DNA of 41,654 bases. It comes from Candidatus Schekmanbacteria bacterium. GTDB lineage: Bacteria; SZUA-182. Both the position numbers and the translations under genes were made by a program. Under the pieces are notes generated by a model. That model ran no database searches. It was not told the origin of the DNA and saw only the letters and a program-made list of their open reading frames with translations. The stretch covers positions 1-41,654 of the forward strand of contig JACRJN010000013.1 of assembly GCA_016235675.1 (NCBI GenBank), in the 5' to 3' direction. This document shows, piece by piece, positions 21,498 through 28,547 of the stretch (position 1 is its first letter; every line of letters starts with the position of its first letter).

Positions 21498-22564
21498 TAT
21501 TCGTAAAAGTGTTTACTGCACCAGGCGACACAGCCCACGGTGGTAAAAAAAGTGATCAGGTAATAGATCAATAAAGGGATACTATAAAACTTAAACAAAC
21601 CTACCAGAAAAATATTCAACAAAACCACCGGCAACAGCATTTTCCAACCCAGATACATCAATTGGTCGTAACGGATACGCGGTAATGTCGCCCTAAGCCA
21701 GATATAAAGGAAGAGAAAAAAGCCGATTTTCAGGCTAAACCAGACTATTTCCGGGACAACATCCAGGAAACTTAAAAACCCGACAGTCGGAAAAGGTCGC
21801 TGCCAGCCGCCGAGAAAACAAAGGGTGGCGATGGCGGAGATCAGAATCATATTGGCGTATTCCGCCAAAAAGAATACGGAAAAAGCCATGCCACTGTATT
21901 CCGTGTGAAAACCGCAAACCAACTCCCCTTCCGCTTCCACCATATCGAAAGGCACCCGGTTGGTTTCCGCCACGCCCGAAATCAAAAAGACCACGAATGC
22001 CAGCGGCTGCAAAAAAATAAACCAATAACCGGCTTGTTCCTGGGCGGCGACCATTTTACTCATACTAAATGAACCGGACAGCATGACCGGCCCGATCAAG
22101 GCCAATATCAACGGCACTTCATAGCTGATCATCTGGGCCACAGATCGTAATGCGCCCATCAAAGAATATTTGCTGTTGGAAGACCAGCCGCCGATCACGA
22201 TCCCATACATTCCCAACGAACTGGCCGCCAGGATAAATAAAAGGCCGATATTCACATCGGTAATTTGCCAAACTGGCGCACCGGCAAAGGGAATTACCGC
22301 AAATGGTACTAAGGCGAAAACCAAGGTTATAACCGGTGCAATTAAAAATAAAAGCGAATCTGCGCCGGTGGGGACAATCAATTCCTTAGTGGCCAATTTG
22401 ACGCCGTCGGCAATCGGCTGCAACAACCCGTGCCAGCCTACCCGCATCGGGCCGTGACGGATCTGCATCCGCCCCAAAATTTTGCGTTCCGCCCAGGTTA
22501 TATAGGCGATAACCACCAGTAATATATTGACCATCAATACGGTTTTCATGATCGTGGCGATCAT
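21497..22564 (-). CDS. nuoH: NADH-quinone oxidoreductase subunit H
   Basis: A 355-residue membrane subunit (ND1 homologue) that forms the quinone chamber with NuoB and NuoD. Landmarks: AERKILGRMQIRHGPMRVGW after TM1, LLQPIADGVKL, and the acidic TM5-6 loop AETNRVPFDMVEAEGELVCG followed by FHTEYSGMAF. Length is normal. Its start overlaps the nuoD stop codon by 4 nt, where nuoE and nuoF would separate them in the classical order. Confidence 0.97.
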   Translation of the reverse strand: MIATIMKTVLMVNILLVVIAYITWAERKILGRMQIRHGPMRVGWHGLLQPIADGVKLATKELIVPTGADSLLFLIAPVITLVFALVPFAVIPFAGAPVWQITDVNIGLLFILAASSLGMYGIVIGGWSSNSKYSLMGALRSVAQMISYEVPLILALIGPVMLSGSFSMSKMVAAQEQAGYWFIFLQPLAFVVFLISGVAETNRVPFDMVEAEGELVCGFHTEYSGMAFSVFFLAEYANMILISAIATLCFLGGWQRPFPTVGFLSFLDVVPEIVWFSLKIGFFLFLYIWLRATLPRIRYDQLMYLGWKMLLPVVLLNIFLVGLFKFYSIPLLIYYLITFFTTVGCVAWCSKHFYE

Positions 22565-23733
22565 TTATCCACCTCGCCCAAAACAATATCGATACTACCT
22601 AAGATCGAAACCAGATCGGCCACCAGCCTGCCTTCGGCCAGTTTCGGTACAATATCCAGGTTGATAAAAGACGGCGGTCTGATATACATCCGATAGGGTT
22701 TGGCCGAACCGTCGCTGACGATATAAAATCCCAGTTCCCCTTTGGGGGCTTCGATCCGGGTGTAGCACTCCCCTGCCGGAACCCTTATGCCTTCCATGGC
22801 TATATAGCAGTACTGGATCAGCGATTCGACGTTGTCCAGCGCATGATCCTTGGGCGGACGGTAAACCCTGGGGTCAGACGTCAGAATTTCCCCTGCCGGT
22901 AATTTATCCAGGGCTTGCTCCAGGATGCGGTTGCTCTGGCGCATTTCCTCCATCCGTACCAGATAACGATCATACACGTCGCCGATTGCACCGGTCGGCA
23001 CATCGAAGCTGAAATTTTCGTATCCGGCATAGGGTTCGTTTTTACGCAAATCGAATTTTACCCCGGAACCGCGCAGACAAGGGCCGCTAAGCCCGAAATT
23101 GACCGCATCCCGCGCTGAAATAATCCCGACATTTTTGGTGCGTGCCACAAATACCGGATTAGTATTCAATAATGTTTCATAATCTTTCATTTTTCCGGGA
23201 AATATTTTCACAAATTCCCTGATACTGGTCAAAGCCTTTTCGCTGAAATCTGCCTTTACCCCACCGATGCGCATATAATTGTAGGTCAAACGCGCCCCGC
23301 TTACTTCCTCGAAAATATCCATTAATATTTCCCGTTCACGGAAGCAATACATGATCGGAGTGATGGCGCCCAAATCGATAGCAAAGGCAGCCAGCCACAA
23401 CAGATGACTGGCGATTCGTGACATTTCCGTAGCCAGAATGCGCAAATATTGGGCGCGCGGCGGTATTTCCAAATCCATCATCTTTTCCACAGCCAACACA
23501 TAGCCCAGACCGTTAGACATCGCCGCCAGATAATCCAGGCGGTCAACCATGGGAATTATTTGATCATAGGTGCGGGATTCGGCCAGTTTTTCCATGCCGC
23601 GGTGCAAATAGCCGTAGTACAACTTGGTATCCTTGACATATTCCCCATCCAATACCAATACCAAGCGCAAAACACCGTGGGTGGCCGGATGCTGCGGACC
23701 GAAATTCAGGGTTACTTCTCTGGAATCAGGCAT
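22561..23733 (-). CDS. nuoD: NADH-quinone oxidoreductase subunit D
   Basis: A 390-residue 49-kDa-type subunit related to NiFe-hydrogenase large subunits. LNFGPQHPATHGVLRLVL carries the conserved His loop and YYGYLHRGMEKL the quinone-site Tyr. Normal length and separate from nuoC (not fused). It overlaps nuoC by 8 nt and nuoH by 4 nt. Confidence 0.98.
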   Translation of the reverse strand: MPDSREVTLNFGPQHPATHGVLRLVLVLDGEYVKDTKLYYGYLHRGMEKLAESRTYDQIIPMVDRLDYLAAMSNGLGYVLAVEKMMDLEIPPRAQYLRILATEMSRIASHLLWLAAFAIDLGAITPIMYCFREREILMDIFEEVSGARLTYNYMRIGGVKADFSEKALTSIREFVKIFPGKMKDYETLLNTNPVFVARTKNVGIISARDAVNFGLSGPCLRGSGVKFDLRKNEPYAGYENFSFDVPTGAIGDVYDRYLVRMEEMRQSNRILEQALDKLPAGEILTSDPRVYRPPKDHALDNVESLIQYCYIAMEGIRVPAGECYTRIEAPKGELGFYIVSDGSAKPYRMYIRPPSFINLDIVPKLAEGRLVADLVSILGSIDIVLGEVDK

Positions 23734-24223
23734 CTAAATCCACCTTATATTGACGGTCACCCTGCAACGGATAATCTTTGCGCAAGGGATGTCCTTCCCA
23801 ATCATCCGGCATAAAAATTCTACGCATATCGGGGTGATTGTTAAATTTTATTCCGAACATGTCGAATACTTCCATCTCCAAAAGGACGGCGGCAGCCCAA
23901 ATCCCGGTGACCGAATCCATTTGAGGGTCGTCTTCCGGCACCGGAACACACATTCTTAATTTATGATTATTTTTAAGTGAATAAAGTTGGTATAACACCT
24001 CGAAACGCTGGTCTTTGCGGGGATAATCGACGGCGGTTAAAAAAGATAAATACTTTAAATCCAGGTGGGTATCGTCATGTAAAAAACGGGCTATCTCCAG
24101 CAAAAATTCTTTTTTTACGGTTATAATATCAATATCTTTGGCCTTGGTAACGGCTAAAACCGCTTGTGGGGAATTTTTCTTCACAGAATCGATCAGACTC
24201 TGCATATTTTTTATTTCGCTCAT
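23726..24223 (-). CDS. nuoC: NADH-quinone oxidoreductase subunit C
   Basis: A 165-residue 30-kDa-type subunit. The family signature is clear in the C-terminal half: EVFDMFGIKFNNHPDMRRI and DDWEGHPLRKDYPLQG. It packs on NuoD in the connecting module. Start at 24223 with AGGAATAGG upstream, 8 nt after nuoB. Confidence 0.97.
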   Translation of the reverse strand: MSEIKNMQSLIDSVKKNSPQAVLAVTKAKDIDIITVKKEFLLEIARFLHDDTHLDLKYLSFLTAVDYPRKDQRFEVLYQLYSLKNNHKLRMCVPVPEDDPQMDSVTGIWAAAVLLEMEVFDMFGIKFNNHPDMRRIFMPDDWEGHPLRKDYPLQGDRQYKVDLDA

Positions 24224-24231
24224 TAAGCAAC

Positions 24232-24720
24232 CTATTCCTTATTTTTTACCAAGATATGATGATTCTTGATCATTTCTTGAATTTTTATCAATCCGTAAAG
24301 CAGCGCCTCCGGACGGGGAGGACAACCGGGGACATAAACATCCACCGGGATTATTTTATCCACGCCCTGCAACACCGCATAAGTATTGAACAACCCCCCG
24401 GAGGTGGCGCAGCTTCCCATGGCAATTACGTAACGGGGTTCCGGCATTTGATCATACAGGCGTCTGACCGCCGGAGCCATTTTATTGGTCACCGTTCCGG
24501 CGACTATCATCAGATCGGACTGGCGGGGTGTGGCGCGGAAAACCTCCGAACCAAAGCGGGCGATGTCATAGCGGGGAGCCGCCGCCGCCATCATTTCGAT
24601 CGCACAGCAAGCCAAACCGAAGGTCATCGGCCACAGCGAAGAATAGCGCGCCCAATTAATTACCTCATCGACCCTGGCGGTGATTATATTCGATTCGAAT
24701 TTATTTTCCAGCAATCCCAT
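24232..24720 (-). CDS. nuoB: NADH-quinone oxidoreductase subunit B
   Basis: A 162-residue PSST-type subunit that binds cluster N2, the last Fe-S centre before quinone. Ligand motifs: tandem cysteines in [10 protein letters not shown], then [11 protein letters not shown] and [17 protein letters not shown] chose ATG 24720 ([10 protein letters not shown]) with AAGGGAT upstream; an in-frame start at 24768 would overlap nuoA and has no support. It is 10 nt from nuoA. Confidence 0.97.
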   Translation of the reverse strand: MGLLENKFESNIITARVDEVINWARYSSLWPMTFGLACCAIEMMAAAAPRYDIARFGSEVFRATPRQSDLMIVAGTVTNKMAPAVRRLYDQMPEPRYVIAMGSCATSGGLFNTYAVLQGVDKIIPVDVYVPGCPPRPEALLYGLIKIQEMIKNHHILVKNKE

Positions 24721-24730
24721 GCTTATCCCT

Positions 24731-25090
24731 TTAATTGCCCCATTGCAGCGCCCCTTTATACCAAGCATAAAGAAGCCCCAGGATTAAAATTAATATAAAC
24801 AAGAACATCTCAACCAACGCAAAAAAACCCAAACGCTCGAAAACTATCGCCCAGGAAAACAAGAAAACGGCTTCCACATCGAAGGCCAAAAAAATCATGG
24901 CGTAGACATAGTATCGGGGTTTGACCCGCTCCATGGCATCCCCAACCGGGTCAATCCCGCATTCATAAGCCGAGTTCTTCTCGGCATATTGATTTTTAGG
25001 CCGAACCAGGCTGCCCCCCACCATCATGGCGGTACCAATTCCGGCAGCCAAAAAGAAAAGAAATAATATCGGCAGGTAATTAGTCAACAT
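24731..25090 (-). CDS. nuoA: NADH-quinone oxidoreductase subunit A
   Basis: A 119-residue three-helix subunit (ND3 homologue). It has the switch-loop cysteine in [13 protein letters not shown] and the conserved [15 protein letters not shown] helix. ATG 25090 is preceded by AGGGTGAT; a TTG just upstream is less likely. First gene of the operon. Confidence 0.96.
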   Translation of the reverse strand: MLTNYLPILFLFFLAAGIGTAMMVGGSLVRPKNQYAEKNSAYECGIDPVGDAMERVKPRYYVYAMIFLAFDVEAVFLFSWAIVFERLGFFALVEMFLFILILILGLLYAWYKGALQWGN

Positions 25091-25221
25091 CAAATATCAC
25101 CCTGAAATAAGCAATCAAACAATAGTTTAAAAACCGCCAAACTGTACTATACCAATAACAGACAGCAAATAGAAAGATAGCGATAAGTTGTTTACAAACA
25201 ACAGATTACGAAAGGGATTTT

Positions 25222-25250
25222 ATTATAAGACATCGTTTTACTTTTGTCAA
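25222..25250 (-). promoter_or_regulatory. Perfect-consensus sigma70 promoter of the complex I operon
   Basis: On the minus strand: TTGACA (25250-25245), a 17-nt spacer and TATAAT (25227-25222), both boxes matching consensus exactly. The start site would be near 25215, about 125 nt before nuoA. The leader holds nothing that I can identify as a riboswitch. Confidence 0.85.
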
Positions 25251-25313
25251 TACGAAAATGTTTAAAAAATTATTTTGTTTTCTTTTTAAGCAGGGATGCC
25301 ATCAATACCACCC

Positions 25314-25342
25314 TTGACTATGGCATTATGTCTGTGTATATT
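25314..25342 (+). promoter_or_regulatory. Sigma70-type promoter for the glycosyltransferase gene
   Basis: TTGACT at 25314-25319, a 17-nt spacer and TATATT at 25337-25342. An 11-bp inverted repeat brackets it: AAGCAGGGATG (25289-25299) and CATCCCTGCTT (25393-25403). The right arm lies in the leader, so it could form an operator loop; function unknown. Confidence 0.65.
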
Positions 25343-25433
25343 AAATATGTTTTTGATTTAGAGGGATTAGGGGCTTTAGAATACGTCTCCGCCATCCCTG
25401 CTTTAACTATTTTGAGGATATAAGGTTTTCAGC

Positions 25434-26690
25434 ATGGTCAAAATTTGTATCTTAATTCCTGATTTTACTATTTGCAGCGGAGCGAATACCCAATCGTTGC
25501 ATCTGGCGCAGACCTTAAAAAATTTGAGCGCGCAGCCGTTTCTGGTTTTTGGCTTAAATGCCGAGGCCCCGTTAGGCAAACCGTGTCATGACAATAATTT
25601 CCTGGGGCAGCTTGGAAAATCGGGCATTCCCTTTTATCAGAAGCCGGAAAACTTAAAGAAAAAGTGGGAAAGTTATAAATATTTTTATAAATTCTTTTTC
25701 GATCATCGGGAGGATTTCCAGCTTGTCTATATAAACGGCATGTCTAACATGATTTGCTGGTTTGTGCTCTTTTTCAAACTTCTGGGGAAAAAAGTAGTCA
25801 TTAAAATGACTGGTATCGGTATTAATGATCCGTTAACCCTGGAAAAACTTCCCGCATATAATCGTTTATTACTGAAAATATTGTATATAACCGATAAATT
25901 CGTCGGGACATCGACCGCCCTGTGCGAAAGTTATCGTAACAGCTATCTTTTCCCGCAATCCAAATTAGTGCAGATACCGAATGGGGTCAATACGGATTTG
26001 TTTTCTCCGTTAACGGATGATCTTAATAAAAAGGAGCTAAAGAAAAGGTTGGGGATCCCCGTAAACGACAAAATTGTGACTTATATCGGCAGCGTGCGCC
26101 GCGGCAAAGGCATCGATTTGCTCTTCAATTGTTGGGAACAGGTTTTAGAAAAACATCCCGACGCGACTTTATTGGTTGTCGGCCCCTTGTGCCCTCTTTG
26201 TCCGGCGGTAAGATTGCAGGATAAAGAATTTGTAGATTTGCTGCGGAAAAAAGTGGGGATTTTTTTGGTGGAAGACAAAGAAGTGGTCAAAATGCTTATT
26301 TTGAGCAAACCCAAAAATAAAATCCAATTATTAGGCACCAAAAACAATATTTACGAATACTTGCAGGCATCCGATCTTTTTGTCTTCCTTTCCCGCAGCG
26401 AGGGTATGCCCAATGCGTTAATGGAGGCCATGGCAAGCGGTTTACCCAGCGTTACTTTAGATATTGATGAAATAAGCCGCGATCTAATCACCGGGAATGA
26501 ATATGGGCATAAAATAGAGGGTGAAAATTTAATCGCCCTGGTTTCTTCCATATCCGATCTCTTAAGCAATCCGGAAAAATGCAGTCATATCGGGAAAGCC
26601 TCCCGTGAAAAAATCCTAAAAGAGTTCAAAATTGAAGAAATCGCACAAAAACACCTGGCGCTTTACCGGGAATTGCTCGACAAGTCCTAA
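25434..26690 (+). CDS. Glycosyltransferase family 4 (GT-B fold)
   Basis: A 418-residue retaining GT-B glycosyltransferase. The N-terminal acceptor domain is about residues 1-190 (with SGANTQSLHLAQTLKNL near the start). The C-terminal nucleotide-sugar domain starts at about 205: VTYIGSVRRGKGIDLLF, LLVVGPL, then the E-x7-E-type motif SRSEGMPNALMEAMASGLPSV. It probably transfers a sugar in surface polysaccharide or lipid-linked glycan synthesis; donor and acceptor cannot be deduced. There are no other glycan genes nearby, so it stands alone, divergent from complex I. TAAGG lies 8 nt upstream of the ATG. Confidence 0.93.
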   Translation: MVKICILIPDFTICSGANTQSLHLAQTLKNLSAQPFLVFGLNAEAPLGKPCHDNNFLGQLGKSGIPFYQKPENLKKKWESYKYFYKFFFDHREDFQLVYINGMSNMICWFVLFFKLLGKKVVIKMTGIGINDPLTLEKLPAYNRLLLKILYITDKFVGTSTALCESYRNSYLFPQSKLVQIPNGVNTDLFSPLTDDLNKKELKKRLGIPVNDKIVTYIGSVRRGKGIDLLFNCWEQVLEKHPDATLLVVGPLCPLCPAVRLQDKEFVDLLRKKVGIFLVEDKEVVKMLILSKPKNKIQLLGTKNNIYEYLQASDLFVFLSRSEGMPNALMEAMASGLPSVTLDIDEISRDLITGNEYGHKIEGENLIALVSSISDLLSNPEKCSHIGKASREKILKEFKIEEIAQKHLALYRELLDKS

Positions 26691-26775
26691 AATTCACCAA
26701 AACAACACTACTTTATCATTTACAAATTAAAATTTCGCTAATATAATATATGGAATTTTTTACCGGGAGGTTCTA

Positions 26776-27855
26776 TTGGGAAAACATCGGGTCACCTTTA
26801 TCCCCGGTGACGGTATCGGTTATGAGATTTCAGATGCTACCAAAAGGGTGCTGGAAGCTACGGGGGTGGAATTTGAATGGGAAACGGTTCAGGCCGGAGC
26901 AGATGTGATCGCGGAATATGGGACGCCGCTTCCTCAGGCCGTGCTGGATTCAATCAGAAAAAATAAAATCGCGATTAAAGGCCCGATCACTACCCCGATC
27001 GGTACCGGTTTTCGCAGTGTGAATGTCGCTTTACGCAAGGAATTGAATTTGTATGTTTGCCTTCGGCCTTGTAAGACTTATCCCGGCGTACCATCCCGTT
27101 ACAATAATATAGATTTGGTAATCGTACGGGAAAATACCGAAGATTTGTATGCAGGGATTGAATATCAAAAAGGTGCGCCGGAGACTAAGGAATTAATCGA
27201 TTTTGTCCGCCGAACCAACAAACAACACCTGGGCGGCGATTGCGGAATAAGCTTAAAGCCCATATCCGTCTCGGCAACGGAAAAAATAGTCCGTTATGCT
27301 TTTGAATATGCGCTAAAAAACGGGCGCAGGAAAGTAACCGCAGTTCACAAAGCCAATATTTTAAAATTCAGCGACGGTTTGTTTCTGGAAACCGCCCGCG
27401 CTGTGGCTAAATCCTATCCGCAAATTGAGTTTGAAGATAAAATTGTCGATAATACCTGTATGCAATTAGTGCAAAACCCGGGGCAATTCGATGTTTTGGT
27501 GTTGCCTAATTTATACGGCGATATTATTTCCGATTTATGCGCGGGGCTGATAGGCGGTTTAGGGGTTGCGCCGGGAGCCAATATAGGGTATAATTGTGCC
27601 CTGTTTGAGCCGACACACGGCAGCGCTCCCAAATATAAGGGGCAAAACAAAGCCAATCCGATGGCGCAGATCTTATCCGGCGTTCTTATGCTCAGACATA
27701 TCGGAGAAACAGACGCCGCCGACAGATTGGAAAAAGCGCTGGCGTTGGTTATTAAAGAAGGTAAATCTGTAACTTATGATTTAAAAGCAGACCGCAACGA
27801 TCCTACGGCGGCAGGCACTTCGCAGGTCGCCGATGCGATTATCGGTAAATTATAA
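26776..27855 (+). CDS. icd: Isocitrate dehydrogenase (isocitrate/isopropylmalate dehydrogenase family), predicted NADP-preferring
   Basis: A 359-residue beta-decarboxylating dehydrogenase oxidising isocitrate to 2-oxoglutarate. The substrate loop FRSVNVALRKELNLYVCLRP has the S-x-N-x-x-L-R pattern of isocitrate dehydrogenases, not the isopropylmalate pattern. Metal-binding aspartates are in NLYGDIISDLCAGLIGG. The cofactor motif HGSAPKYKGQNKANP has Lys-Tyr where E. coli NADP-IDH has K344-Y345; NAD enzymes usually have Asp-Ile/Val. Start is TTG 26776 with GGGAGG upstream. Length resembles the short NAD-type group, so an NAD or homoisocitrate enzyme is not fully excluded. Confidence 0.88.
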   Translation: MGKHRVTFIPGDGIGYEISDATKRVLEATGVEFEWETVQAGADVIAEYGTPLPQAVLDSIRKNKIAIKGPITTPIGTGFRSVNVALRKELNLYVCLRPCKTYPGVPSRYNNIDLVIVRENTEDLYAGIEYQKGAPETKELIDFVRRTNKQHLGGDCGISLKPISVSATEKIVRYAFEYALKNGRRKVTAVHKANILKFSDGLFLETARAVAKSYPQIEFEDKIVDNTCMQLVQNPGQFDVLVLPNLYGDIISDLCAGLIGGLGVAPGANIGYNCALFEPTHGSAPKYKGQNKANPMAQILSGVLMLRHIGETDAADRLEKALALVIKEGKSVTYDLKADRNDPTAAGTSQVADAIIGKL

Positions 27856-27865
27856 AAATAATTTC

Positions 27866-27894
27866 TTGACTTTTTAAGTTAAAAACTTTATTCT
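27866..27894 (+). promoter_or_regulatory. Sigma70-type promoter for the small lipoprotein gene
   Basis: TTGACT at 27866-27871, a 17-nt spacer and TATTCT at 27889-27894. The start site would be near 27901, about 59 nt before the chosen TTG. Confidence 0.65.
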
Positions 27895-27959
27895 TTACGC
27901 AACCGTCTACGAATATTACAATTATTAACATTATACTTTAAATGAAGGGGGTGGTAACA

Positions 27960-28217
27960 TTGAAGAACAGAAAGCTTAGTTTAGCTTTCGGATTGGCTTT
28001 GACACTGATGGTTTTCGTGTCTATCGGATGTCAGAAATCGGAAACTCCTGAGGAAGCACCGGCTACTCATGAAACTCATGAAGCAGCCCCGGCAGCCCCA
28101 GAAGCTCCGGCAGCGGAAGCCCCGGCAGAACATCCTGCTGAAGAAGGTCAACCGGCAGAACATCCAGCAACTGAAGCGCCCGCTGAAGCGCCTGCTGAAG
28201 CTCCTGCGGGACACTAA
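27960..28217 (+). CDS. Small lipoprotein with a Glu-Ala-Pro-rich repeat tail
   Basis: An 85-residue protein. Residues 1-24 form a lipoprotein signal (MKNRKLSLAFGLALTLMVFV, then SIGC), with the Cys as the likely lipidation site. The remainder is low-complexity, built of EAPA, EHPAEE and APAEAP units with several His, and ends in GH. It has no folded domain that I recognise; an extended periplasmic or surface tether is plausible. I chose TTG 27960 because AAGGGGGTGG lies 6 nt upstream; ATG 27942 has no ribosome-binding site. Promoter and terminator mark it as a single-gene unit. Confidence 0.75.
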   Translation: MKNRKLSLAFGLALTLMVFVSIGCQKSETPEEAPATHETHEAAPAAPEAPAAEAPAEHPAEEGQPAEHPATEAPAEAPAEAPAGH

Positions 28218-28285
28218 TCATGCATTGGTGTTGGCCTTTATACAGCGTTTCTGTATAAAAATGGATTGGCAACAATTCAGGCTTA

Positions 28286-28330
28286 AAAAGGGAGGGTTAC
28301 TGAAAAGTATCCCTCCCTTTTCTTTTTTAT
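28286..28330 (+). terminator. Intrinsic terminator after the small lipoprotein gene
   Basis: AAAAGGGAGGG at 28286-28296, a 14-nt loop, CCCTCCCTTTT at 28311-28321 and a T-rich tail. Confidence 0.9.
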
Positions 28331-28370
28331 CGTCCACTTTCTCCCCTTTACTACCCCTTCCGTTTTTGCT

Positions 28371-28503
28371 ATTATACCATTTTCTGGTTGTCATTCCCGA
28401 ATGGTTTTATCGGGAATCCAGTTCTAATCTCTTGAAAAACCATATCCCCGATAAAAGCGTTCGGGGATGACAGGGTGACTTATCAACCAGAAAATGATAT
28501 TAT
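28371..28503. repeat. Nested palindrome: outer TTTTCTGGTTG arms, inner family D
   Basis: The outer arms are ATACCATTTTCTGGTTG and CAACCAGAAAATGATATTAT. Inside is TGTCATTCCCGAATGG facing a right arm ending CGGGGATGACA. The outer arms match those at 17728-17850 closely. The element ends shortly before tex and contains a false upstream ATG at 28494. Confidence 0.8.
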
Positions 28504-28547
28504 ATGCCCATCCAAAATCATTCTGCAACATTTTCATAGGAATATCG

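Noticed and set aside
27942-27960. ATG 27942 as start of the small lipoprotein
   Set aside because: The GGGGGTGG ribosome-binding site lies inside that extension and fits the TTG at 27960, which also gives a standard lipoprotein signal.
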